In this document: one piece after another, positions 36,257 through 44,278 of the stretch
How the letters are laid out: the number at the start of each line of letters is the position of its first letter
Numbering within the stretch: position 1 is the stretch's first letter
Position numbers and translations under genes: made by a program
Notes under the pieces: generated by a model
Told to the model about the DNA's origin: nothing
Databases searched by the model: none
Seen by the model: only the letters and a program-made list of their open reading frames with translations
From: an uncultured Shimia sp.
GTDB taxonomy: Bacteria; Pseudomonadota; Alphaproteobacteria; Rhodobacterales; Rhodobacteraceae
Reading direction: 5' to 3'
Length of the DNA stretch: 64,000 bases
NCBI RefSeq assembly: GCF_947498095.1
Contig: NZ_CANMJE010000005.1
Location: 182,101-246,100, forward strand

Positions 36257-36978
36257 ACCCAGTCTCCCAACGCCTGTTGCCACAAAGTCATGGCTGCCAC
36301 GGCCGCGGTGTCAGCGCGCAGGATACGCGGGCCGAGACTGACCACATGTGCAAAAGGCAAGGCTTTCAACCGGTCCCGCTCGGCGGTGGAAAATCCACCC
36401 TCTGGGCCAATCAGGATCGCCCATTTCTCTCCTGAAGCGGCGCCCAGCCGGGCTGTACTGCCGACTTCGGCCTCATCACAAAACATCAGTTGGCGGTCTT
36501 TGGGCCAATCCGCCAGCACCTTGTCCAGCCGCTGCAACTCGGTCACTTCGGGCACATAGGTGCCGCCACATTGCTCGGCGGCCTCAACCGCATGAGCCTG
36601 CAAACGATCCTGTCGGATACGTTCGGAATTGGTGAACTCTGTTTGCACCGGAAGGATACGCGCGGCGCCCATTTCAGCGGCTTTTTCGACGATAAAATCG
36701 GTCCGCGCCTTTTTGATCGGCGCAAACATCAACCAAAGGTCTGGCGGCATCCGCAACGGCTTGGTCTGTTCTTCACACAGCAACACGCCCTTGCGTTTGC
36801 CTGCCTCAGCGACAGAACAGCGCCACTCGCCATCCGTGCCGTTGAACAGCAAAACTGGATCGCCTTCGCTCATTCGCATGACCCCGAACAGATAATGCGC
36901 AGCCTCTCGCTCCAGAGGAACGGATTGCCCTGCCCCAAGGGGATGCTCTACATACAGCCTGACTTTTGCCTGTTTCAT
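36253..36978 (-). CDS. rsmE: 16S rRNA (uracil1498-N3)-methyltransferase
   Basis: A 241-residue SPOUT-family methyltransferase with an N-terminal PUA-like domain and the trefoil-knot signature ILIGPEGGFSTAERDRLK ... VSLGPRILRADTAAVAAM at the C terminus. Its start lies only 12 bases from the divergent ubiA start, so each promoter must overlap the other gene or its leader. Confidence 0.93.
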   Translation of the reverse strand: MKQAKVRLYVEHPLGAGQSVPLEREAAHYLFGVMRMSEGDPVLLFNGTDGEWRCSVAEAGKRKGVLLCEEQTKPLRMPPDLWLMFAPIKKARTDFIVEKAAEMGAARILPVQTEFTNSERIRQDRLQAHAVEAAEQCGGTYVPEVTELQRLDKVLADWPKDRQLMFCDEAEVGSTARLGAASGEKWAILIGPEGGFSTAERDRLKALPFAHVVSLGPRILRADTAAVAAMTLWQQALGDWV

Positions 36979-36990
36979 GGAATCCTACAT

Positions 36991-37968
36991 ATGGCCGACA
37001 CGCCCACAACACCAGAGCCGACGCCTGAAACAGGTGGACAGGTATCCGACGCCGTCACAGGCAATTGGGTCGACCACCTCGCGCCCGCATGGAGCCGCCC
37101 CTATCTGCGCCTGTCGCGCGCCGACCGGCCGATCGGCACCTGGCTTCTGCTTCTGCCCTGTTGGATGGGTTTGGCGCTGGCCATGCTGTGGGACGGGCAG
37201 CCCAGCCTGCATGACGCGTGGATTTTTCTGGGCTGTGGCGCCGGCGCTTTCCTGATGCGCGGTGCGGGCTGCACGTGGAACGACATCACCGACCGAGAGT
37301 ATGACGCGAAAGTGGAACGCACGCGCTCTCGACCTATCCCCTCAGGACAAGTCAGTGCCAAACAGGCTGCCGGTTGGATGATCCTGCAGGCCCTGATCGC
37401 CTTCGGCATCCTGCTGACCTTTCACGTCAACGCCGTTCTTTTGGGGCTTTTGTCGCTTCTGCCTGTCGCGATCTACCCATTCGCCAAGCGCTTTACATGG
37501 TGGCCGCAGGTGTTTCTTGGGATTGCCTTTAACTGGGGTGCGCTTCTGGCGTGGACGGCCCATACCGGCACACTGAATTGGCCCGCCGTTGTTCTCTACT
37601 GCGCAGGCATCTCCTGGACCCTGTTTTATGACACAATCTACGCGCATCAGGACACCGAGGACGACGCCCTGATCGGCGTAAAATCCACCGCGCGTCTGTT
37701 TGCCGAGAATACACCGCAATGGTTGCAGGGATTTCTGATGCTGACCGTGGCGCTTTTGGCCGTGGCGATCTATCTCAGCACCAAGGATCGTAGCCCGTTG
37801 TCGCTGATTGTCGCGCTGGCCGGCTCTTGGGCGATGGGCTGGCACATGCAATGGCAATTGCGCAGGCTCGACACGAATGACCCCGAACGCTGCATGATCC
37901 TCTTCCGATCAAACCGCGACACCGGCCTCATCCCTTTGCTGTTTTTCGCCGTTGCGATGTTCCTGTGA
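36991..37968 (+). CDS. ubiA: 4-hydroxybenzoate polyprenyltransferase
   Basis: A 325-residue inner-membrane prenyltransferase attaching the polyprenyl tail (made by IspB) to 4-hydroxybenzoate. Both aspartate motifs are present: NDITDREYDAKVERTRSRPIPSG and DTIYAHQDTEDDALIGVKSTA, with about eight to nine hydrophobic helices. The frame is open upstream, but the ATG at 36991 gives the family length plus a 50-residue soluble N terminus. Confidence 0.94.
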   Translation: MADTPTTPEPTPETGGQVSDAVTGNWVDHLAPAWSRPYLRLSRADRPIGTWLLLLPCWMGLALAMLWDGQPSLHDAWIFLGCGAGAFLMRGAGCTWNDITDREYDAKVERTRSRPIPSGQVSAKQAAGWMILQALIAFGILLTFHVNAVLLGLLSLLPVAIYPFAKRFTWWPQVFLGIAFNWGALLAWTAHTGTLNWPAVVLYCAGISWTLFYDTIYAHQDTEDDALIGVKSTARLFAENTPQWLQGFLMLTVALLAVAIYLSTKDRSPLSLIVALAGSWAMGWHMQWQLRRLDTNDPERCMILFRSNRDTGLIPLLFFAVAMFL

Positions 37969-38030
37969 TTGCAAGCCGGGACCATGCGTCGTAACAAGGC
38001 GCCTGTAACCGAATAATAAAACGCCCCCGA

Positions 38031-40001
38031 ATGCGCCTGTCCTCACTCGTCATCGTCACCTCAACCTTTGCCGTCGCTGCTGTGCTCAGCGTCGTTGCCG
38101 CGATGTTTTCTGCCGACATCATCGAAGACAATTCGCGAACCGGTGTCAAACGCGCGCTCGAAGACAAGGATATGATGTGGACCAACGTGCATGCCGAAGG
38201 TCTGCAGGTTTTTCTGACCGGTGTTGCCCCGACCGAGGCTGACCGTTTTCGCGCCATTTCCACCGCCGGGGGTATCGTGGATGCCGCCCGCGTGATTGAC
38301 AACATGCAGGTCGAGGCCACAGCGGATCTGGCACCCCCTAGGTTTTCTGTCGAAATCCTGCGCAACGAGGCAGGTATCCAACTGATCGGCCTGATCCCCG
38401 AAGGATCCGACCGCGACGCCATGCTGCGCAGCTTGCGCAAGCTGGATGACGTGCCGGAGATCACTGACTTTCTCGAAACCGCCAGCTACGACGTCCCTGA
38501 TGGATGGCCCGAGGCCACAAGCCTTGCGCTCTATGCATTGCAACACCTGCCACGCGCCAAAATCTCGGTTGAGGCGGGCAGCGTGTCGGTCACAGCGATG
38601 AGTGACAGCGCCGAACACCGCAATGACATTGAGACCAAGCTGCGGCGCCGGGCGTCGGCCAATCTGAACCTGACGCTGGCCATTTCGTCGCCCCGCCCAG
38701 TGATCACGCCCTTTACGTTGCGCTTTGTCAGGGATGAAAGCGGCGCTCGGTTTGATGCCTGCTCAGCGGACACTGAGGCCGCGCGCACCCGTATCCTGAC
38801 TGCCGCTCAAACTGCTGGGCTGGAGGCCGATGGCACCTGCACGATTGGCCTTGGGGTTCCCACGCCATCATGGGCTGAAGCCGTCGAAATCGCGCTTGGC
38901 GGTGTTGCTGAACTGGGTGGAGGGACTGTCACCTTCTCAGATGCTGACGTGACACTGGTCGCCCTGATGGGCACAAATCCGGCCCTGTTTGACCGCGTTG
39001 TCGGCGAACTGGAAACCTCGCTGCCCGAGGTTTTTGCGCTGCATTCCACATTACCTGAACCCGAAGTCGAAGACGGCGACGGCACCATCCCCGAGTTCAC
39101 CGCAACGCTCAGTCCCGAAGGCCTGTTGCAGTTGCGTGGCCGTCTGCCAGATGAACTGAGCCGCCAGACCACGTCTAACTTTGCACGTGCCCGGTTTGGC
39201 AGCGACGCCGTGTACATGGCTGCCCGTATCGACGACGCCCTGCCAGCCACATGGTCGCTGCGTGTTATGGCGGGCCTTGATGCCCTGGCACAATTGCACA
39301 ACGGTGTGATGACAATGACCCCTGACAGCCTGAATGTGCGCGGCACCACGGGCGACGCCGAGGCCAACGCGCGCATCTCACAGATGCTGGCTGACCGGCT
39401 GTCTCAGACCGATAGTTTCTCGATCGATGTGACTTATCAGGAAGCATTGGATCCGGTGGCTCTCTTGCCCACACCTGAAGAATGTGAACTGGCTGTGCGC
39501 GAGATCCTGAAGGACAAGAAAATCTCGTTCGAACCCGGGTCCGGCACGCTGGACGAAACAGCGGGGCCAATCATCGACGAGATCGCGCAAGTCCTGATCG
39601 ACTGCTCTGGTGTCCAGTTGGAAATCCAAGGCCACACCGACAGCCAGGGACGCGAGGAAATGAACCTTGCTCTGAGCCAAACGCGCGCACAATCGGTTCT
39701 GAACGCCTTGCATGACCGCCGCATTTTGACCGGCAGTTTCTTGGCGCAAGGCTATGGTGAGACCAATCCGATCGCCGACAACGACACCGACGAAGGCCGG
39801 GAAGCGAACCGCCGGATCGAATTCGTTCTTGTGCGCCCGGAACCCACTGCCGAACAGCAAACTGCTCTCGAAGAGGCAGAGACCTCAGCCACCGACGGCA
39901 CGGCAGACGCCGCCTCCACCGAGGCTGATCCCGAGACTGACGCAGCAACCACAGACGCCGACGCAGAGACCCAAGCGGAGACCACCGATGACCAGAACTG
40001 A
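38031..40001 (+). CDS. OmpA-family protein with BON-like repeats
   Basis: A 656-residue envelope protein. An N-terminal hydrophobic segment (LVIVTSTFAVAAVLSVVAAMF) may act as signal anchor. The middle contains several repeats resembling BON domains (e.g. LQVFLTGVAPTEADRF, LLQLRGRLPDELSRQ). The C-terminal OmpA domain (about residues 490-600) has the peptidoglycan-binding core LEIQGHTDSQGREEMNLALSQTRA and ANRRIEFVL. The last 50 residues are a low-complexity Ala/Thr/Asp/Glu tail. Domain order recalls ArfA-like proteins. Overlaps the next gene by 14 bases. Confidence 0.85.
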   Translation: MRLSSLVIVTSTFAVAAVLSVVAAMFSADIIEDNSRTGVKRALEDKDMMWTNVHAEGLQVFLTGVAPTEADRFRAISTAGGIVDAARVIDNMQVEATADLAPPRFSVEILRNEAGIQLIGLIPEGSDRDAMLRSLRKLDDVPEITDFLETASYDVPDGWPEATSLALYALQHLPRAKISVEAGSVSVTAMSDSAEHRNDIETKLRRRASANLNLTLAISSPRPVITPFTLRFVRDESGARFDACSADTEAARTRILTAAQTAGLEADGTCTIGLGVPTPSWAEAVEIALGGVAELGGGTVTFSDADVTLVALMGTNPALFDRVVGELETSLPEVFALHSTLPEPEVEDGDGTIPEFTATLSPEGLLQLRGRLPDELSRQTTSNFARARFGSDAVYMAARIDDALPATWSLRVMAGLDALAQLHNGVMTMTPDSLNVRGTTGDAEANARISQMLADRLSQTDSFSIDVTYQEALDPVALLPTPEECELAVREILKDKKISFEPGSGTLDETAGPIIDEIAQVLIDCSGVQLEIQGHTDSQGREEMNLALSQTRAQSVLNALHDRRILTGSFLAQGYGETNPIADNDTDEGREANRRIEFVLVRPEPTAEQQTALEEAETSATDGTADAASTEADPETDAATTDADAETQAETTDDQN

Positions 40002-40314
40002 TTTCATCATCACCACGGCAATCATTCTCTTTGTGGCTTTCTGCATGGGTTGGTTCGCCAATTGGCTGATCCACCGCTTTAGCCGCGTCAGCCAGGCGGA
40101 CGTCGATCAACTGGAGCGCATGAGTCAGGAATTGCACGAGGCCGAAGAAACCCGCGATCAGGCGATCACCTATCTGCAGCAACGCGAGGCCGAACTGACC
40201 AACCAACTGGCCCAGACCGAAGCCGAGCTTTCTGCTGCAATGGAAGGCCTGCGCGACGCCCGGCACGAGGCCGAAGAACTGCGCGCCCATATCGAGCGTG
40301 TGAACCAGGGCTAG
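39988..40314 (+). CDS. single-helix membrane protein with coiled coil
   Basis: A 108-residue protein: one N-terminal transmembrane helix (FIITTAIILFVAFCMGWFANWLI) and a long charged coiled coil (residues 40-105, with repeated QLxxxEAEL heptads). It overlaps the OmpA-family gene end and is probably coexpressed; a structural role at the envelope is inference. Confidence 0.72.
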   Translation: MTRTDFIITTAIILFVAFCMGWFANWLIHRFSRVSQADVDQLERMSQELHEAEETRDQAITYLQQREAELTNQLAQTEAELSAAMEGLRDARHEAEELRAHIERVNQG

Positions 40315-40317
40315 TCG

Positions 40318-40947
40318 TCACGCCGCGTCGTCATCCCCCTCTGGAGGATTGCGCAGGAGCAACCCAATCCTTGCCAAAAGGATCAGGGCAAAGGTCACCA
40401 GCGTCGCTATCGGGTCCCCAAGCCACTGCACCAACACCAGATAGGCCGCACCGCCAGCCAGCGAGAGCGTGGCATAGAGGTCTTCCCGCAAAACGCTGGG
40501 TGTGATGTTGCACAGCAGGTCGCGGATCATGCCACCCGCCGTCCCCGTTACGCAGCCAATCACCACCGCGATCACAGGTGACACGCCCGCTTCTATCGCG
40601 ACGTGAACCCCAGTGAGTGTGAACAAGCTCAGCCCGATGGCATCGAGATACATCAGCAACCGCAGACGTTGTCCGTTGCCCGACGGCATGGCCCGCGCGA
40701 GGTAATAGCTTAGGGCGGCGACTGGCACCGCGACCATCAGATAGGTGGTATCGTCGATCCAAAACACCGGCGTCCGCCCGATCAAAAGATCGCGCAATGT
40801 GCCGCCACCCACGGCCGTTACCACCCCCAGAACCGTGGCCCCGAACAGATCAAGTTGAAAGCGCCGAGCCTGGATCGCCGCCGAAGCTGCCATCACAGCC
40901 GTTGCCACCATTGTCAGCGACAGAAATACATTTGCCAAAACATCCAT
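40318..40947 (-). CDS. TRIC-family cation channel protein (YadS-like)
   Basis: A 209-residue membrane protein of the UPF0126/TRIC family, with two internally homologous three-helix halves: LDLFGATVLGVVTAVGGGTLRDLL and AVVIGCVTGTAGGMIRDLLCN. Prokaryotic TRIC homologues form trimeric potassium-conducting pores. It converges on the coiled-coil gene with a three-base gap. Confidence 0.88.
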   Translation of the reverse strand: MDVLANVFLSLTMVATAVMAASAAIQARRFQLDLFGATVLGVVTAVGGGTLRDLLIGRTPVFWIDDTTYLMVAVPVAALSYYLARAMPSGNGQRLRLLMYLDAIGLSLFTLTGVHVAIEAGVSPVIAVVIGCVTGTAGGMIRDLLCNITPSVLREDLYATLSLAGGAAYLVLVQWLGDPIATLVTFALILLARIGLLLRNPPEGDDDAA

Positions 40948-41046
40948 TGCTGCGCACCTTCGCAGCTATGGCGGCTTGCAATCAACCGGATAAATGCTGG
41001 ATTTTGAGCTACTGAGGATTTCGCGTGAATTGGGCGCGGCCAAGCG

Positions 41047-42672
41047 CTAACCGTCCACACTCTCCATATTCCAAGCTTCCAAAAGCCGCGGCAGCACCAC
41101 ATCCCAATCCATCACACCGATCTCCTTGGCCCAAGCCTCGTATTGCGCCAGCATGTCTTTCTCGCGCGGGGCGTTCTTCCCGATCAGGTTGGTCAACTCG
41201 GTGCGATCAGCCTCCATGTCATAAAGCTCCCAGTCGTGCCCGTGCAGGCGCACCAGCTTGAATGGACCCGACCGGATCGCAGCATTGCCCTCATGCTCCC
41301 AGAAAATCGGCTGCACACGCTCCCACTCTTTGTCGCGCAGCAGATCCATCAAGGATTCACCCTGCATCGGCTGGATCTCGTGACCACCCACTTCGGTCTG
41401 ATAGGTGCACCCCGTCGCCTCAAGAATGGTTGGTAGAATATCGACGACGTGACAGGCAGCATGGGCTGTGCCTCGTGGGGTAAACCCCTTGCGCCAATGC
41501 GCCACCAGCGGCGTCGAAATCCCGCCCTCGTGCACATAGTGCTTGAACAGGCGGAAGGGGGCGTTCGAGACGTTGGCCCAGGGCTTGTCATAGCTCTGGA
41601 ATGTCTGCGCATCGCCGGGACGCAGGTCCACGACGTTGCCCATCGTGATCTTGCGCCCGTCATGGGTCACGTCCGGATAGAACTGCGCCCAACCATCCTC
41701 GGCCATGAACTCGGCGCAGCCGCCGTTGTCCGACAGGAACAGGATCAGCGTATTGTCGAACTGGTCCAACTGCTTGAGCGCCGCGATCAACCTGCCGATC
41801 GACTGATCCATCCGATCGACCATCGCGGCATAGGTGGCCATCTTGCTGGCTTCCCAGTCCTTGTTGGCCTCATCTCCCCAAGGATGCACCCCGGTGTCGC
41901 GTGGAGAGATAGCCCAACCCTGCTGAAACACGCCTTGTCCGTTCATCTCTTCGTGGCGTGCGGTGCGGACATGGTCCCAGCCCTTGTCATAGACCCCATC
42001 GTAGCGGGCAATGTCTTCGGGGTGGGCATGCAAAGGCCAATGCGGTGCCGTATGGGCGAGGTAGAGGAAGAAGGGTTTTTCGTCCGACACCGCGCCTTCG
42101 ATCATGCCGATAGCTTTGTCGGTGATGGCGTCGGTGAAATAGAAATCATCCGGCACCACCTCGACCCGGCGGTCATCCTCAAGCATGTAATGCGGCGAAA
42201 AGAAATGTGTGGCGCCATCCATGATGCCGTAGAAATGGTCAAACCCGCGTTGCCGCGGCGTGGGGTGATCCACATCGCCAACCTTCCAGCTGTCGATGTT
42301 TCGGGCTTTAAAATCCCCGGCCACATGCCACTTGCCCGACATCAATGTGCGATACCCGCTGGCGCGCAGGTGTTCGGCAATTGTCGCGCTGTCATTGCGC
42401 AGAAAGCCCTGATAAGCGGGTGTCCCCAGATTGGCCCCCATGTGCCCTACCCCGGCATTGTGCGGATAGAGCCCGGTCAACAATGAGGCCCGCGTCGGGC
42501 AACAGCGCGCACAGTTGTACATCGCCGACAGCATCACCCCGTCACGGGCCAGCGCATTTATGTTGGGTGTGCGGATTTCCGACCCGGTGACGCCAAGATC
42601 GGCAAAGCCCATATCATCGGCAAGGATCAGGATCACATTGGGTCTGGTATCTGGATTGGGCTGATCCGGCAT
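41047..42672 (-). CDS. arylsulfatase-type sulfatase
   Basis: A 541-residue alkaline-phosphatase-superfamily sulfatase. The metal-binding RPNVILILADDMG (residues 10-22) and the formylglycine motif C57-C-P-T-R61 (CxPxR) are intact, so activity would need oxidation of Cys57. No signal peptide is apparent, suggesting a cytoplasmic enzyme. The ATG at 42672 is preferred over GTG at 42696. No formylglycine-generating enzyme or transporter is adjacent. The substrate cannot be told from sequence. Confidence 0.88.
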   Translation of the reverse strand: MPDQPNPDTRPNVILILADDMGFADLGVTGSEIRTPNINALARDGVMLSAMYNCARCCPTRASLLTGLYPHNAGVGHMGANLGTPAYQGFLRNDSATIAEHLRASGYRTLMSGKWHVAGDFKARNIDSWKVGDVDHPTPRQRGFDHFYGIMDGATHFFSPHYMLEDDRRVEVVPDDFYFTDAITDKAIGMIEGAVSDEKPFFLYLAHTAPHWPLHAHPEDIARYDGVYDKGWDHVRTARHEEMNGQGVFQQGWAISPRDTGVHPWGDEANKDWEASKMATYAAMVDRMDQSIGRLIAALKQLDQFDNTLILFLSDNGGCAEFMAEDGWAQFYPDVTHDGRKITMGNVVDLRPGDAQTFQSYDKPWANVSNAPFRLFKHYVHEGGISTPLVAHWRKGFTPRGTAHAACHVVDILPTILEATGCTYQTEVGGHEIQPMQGESLMDLLRDKEWERVQPIFWEHEGNAAIRSGPFKLVRLHGHDWELYDMEADRTELTNLIGKNAPREKDMLAQYEAWAKEIGVMDWDVVLPRLLEAWNMESVDG

Positions 42673-42760
42673 GGGTACCCCCGGGGAAAAATGCACTGCG
42701 TAGAAACCTTGCTGGCGTTAACGCCCCCTTGCAACAGATTTCAACGCCGGCCCCCGCGCG

Positions 42761-43204
42761 TCACCAACGTTTCAGAGCGTCCTCATCTTCGTCTTTTGAG
42801 GCCACCCATTCCGCACCATCCGCGGTGAATTCCTGTTTCCAAAAAGGCGCGCGGGATTTGAGAAAATCCATCAGGTATTCCGCTGCCTCAAAGGCATCCA
42901 CCCGGTGCGGTGCCGCCGTTGCGACCATCATGATCATATCGCCGGGACGCAGGTCGCCATGCCGATGAATGACCAAAACGTCGCCCAGAAACCAGCGTTC
43001 CTGTGCCTCGGTTGCGATCTTCTCCAGCGCCTTTTCGGTCATACCTGGGTAGTACTCGATCACCATTCGATCCAGCGGGTTTTGCGCCAGATCGCGCACA
43101 ATGCCGGTAAAGGTGACAATCGCGCCCATATCGGTGTGGCCCGCGGCAAAACGGTTGGCCTCGGCGCCAAAGTCAAAAGGCTCAGCCTGCACCACGATCC
43201 GCAT
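42761..43204 (-). CDS. moaE: molybdopterin synthase catalytic subunit
   Basis: A 147-residue MoaE: GAIVTFTGIVRDL near residue 28, MVIEYYPGMTEKALEKIA, HRHGDLRPGDMIMMVATAAPHR and the catalytic-lysine region KSRAPFWKQEF. It binds the thiocarboxylated C terminus of MoaD, encoded three bases upstream, to convert precursor Z (cPMP) to molybdopterin. Confidence 0.95.
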   Translation of the reverse strand: MRIVVQAEPFDFGAEANRFAAGHTDMGAIVTFTGIVRDLAQNPLDRMVIEYYPGMTEKALEKIATEAQERWFLGDVLVIHRHGDLRPGDMIMMVATAAPHRVDAFEAAEYLMDFLKSRAPFWKQEFTADGAEWVASKDEDEDALKRW

Positions 43205-43207
43205 GGA

Positions 43208-43459
43208 TCAGCCCCCCGTCATCGGTGGGAAGAAGGCCACTTCACGAGCCCCGTTCAAGGACGCATCGAACTCGGTCAATTCCTGATCTATCGCCACGCG
43301 CAGCGCCTTGAGATCGCCGAAAGCCACGGCATAACGCTCTTCGCGGGCGCGCAGTTCTTCAACCAGGTCCATCACGGTCGCCGCGCTGGTCTCCACCTTT
43401 TCACGCGGCACGCCGATGCGCTCTCGCACCCAAGCAAAATAGAGAACATCCAGCGTCAT
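43208..43459 (-). CDS. moaD: molybdopterin synthase sulfur-carrier subunit
   Basis: An 83-residue ubiquitin-fold protein ending in the required Gly-Gly (VAFFPPMTGG), which is thiocarboxylated before sulfur transfer. It lies four bases after pgsA and three before moaE, so these three are probably one transcript. Confidence 0.93.
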   Translation of the reverse strand: MTLDVLYFAWVRERIGVPREKVETSAATVMDLVEELRAREERYAVAFGDLKALRVAIDQELTEFDASLNGAREVAFFPPMTGG

Positions 43460-43463
43460 CTTA

Positions 43464-44129
43464 TCAATCCTTCAGATGCGGGCGTGCTTTCATGAAATAA
43501 TCAAACCCGGTCACCGCCGTCAGGGCCGCAGCAATCCACAAAAGCACCAGCCCGATACGTCCCGTCCAGACCATGCCTTCAAATTTCCAGCGCAGCCCCA
43601 AGAGGTCTTCGGTCTCACCAGTCATGATCGAGTCGACGATCTGCTGATCCATGCCCAAAACCGACATGCCAAGGTAGTGCTCGAACACGCCCTGCCCAAA
43701 AAGGAAAGCAATCGCCACCATCTGTGTCGCGGTTTTCCACTTGGCCAGCTTGGTGACTTTCAGCGTCCCGGCGACGTCGCCCAGAAACTCGCGCAACCCC
43801 GAGACAAACACTTCGCGGAACAGGATCACTGTAGCCGGCAACACCAGCCACGGCGTCCAATGCGACCCCGAGTAGCCCACGATCACCATCAGCGCGATCA
43901 CCACCATCGCCTTGTCGGCAATCGGATCGATCATGGCACCCATCTTGGTTTCCTGCCCCCAGGCGCGCGCCAGATAACCGTCAAACCAATCGGTGATCGA
44001 GGCAACCAGGAACAGGCACAAGGCAAACCAATCGGCATAGGGCCGCTCGAAATACAAGAACATCACAGCGACCATAGGCGCTGCGACCAGCCGCATGAAA
44101 GAAAGGCTATTGGGGATATTCCATGTCAT
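43464..44129 (-). CDS. pgsA: CDP-diacylglycerol-glycerol-3-phosphate 3-phosphatidyltransferase
   Basis: A 221-residue inner-membrane CDP-alcohol phosphatidyltransferase, the committed step to phosphatidylglycerol. The family motif is DWFDGYLARAWGQE ... GAMIDPIADK (DG-x2-AR-x8-G-x3-D-x3-D). I take the ATG at 44129, which begins MTWNIPNSLSFMRL like other PgsA proteins and has AGGA upstream. A 30-bp repeat copy lies between it and uvrC. Confidence 0.93.
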   Translation of the reverse strand: MTWNIPNSLSFMRLVAAPMVAVMFLYFERPYADWFALCLFLVASITDWFDGYLARAWGQETKMGAMIDPIADKAMVVIALMVIVGYSGSHWTPWLVLPATVILFREVFVSGLREFLGDVAGTLKVTKLAKWKTATQMVAIAFLFGQGVFEHYLGMSVLGMDQQIVDSIMTGETEDLLGLRWKFEGMVWTGRIGLVLLWIAAALTAVTGFDYFMKARPHLKD

Positions 44130-44206
44130 GGGGCCATTCCTAGCCTGTCTCTTGTCTCGGGGAAAGCGGTTCTCGCACAGCCGCAGCATCCGAGTAACAT
44201 ACGCCC

Positions 44207-44236
44207 CTTCTTTTGGCCCCAAATATCCCGGGGTGA
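44207..44236 (-). repeat. 30-bp intergenic repeat, copy upstream of pgsA
   Basis: On the minus strand it reads TCACCCCGGGATATTT, two changed bases, then GGCCAAAAGAAG. It matches the copy at 27287-27316 at 28 of 30 positions and is likewise 70-80 bases ahead of, and oriented with, the downstream gene. Confidence 0.7.
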
Positions 44237-44278
44237 GCGTTGTTTTTGCCTGCAAAAACAGAGCGAGGGGCAGCGCCC

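Noticed and set aside
38031..40001. Classical outer-membrane porin OmpA
   Set aside because: The protein lacks an N-terminal beta-barrel; only the C-terminal OmpA-like peptidoglycan-binding domain is present behind BON-like repeats.
41449..42486. Long plus-strand open frame (345 codons) opposite the sulfatase
   Set aside because: Antisense to a gene with clear catalytic motifs; composition is that of a mirrored GC-rich frame.
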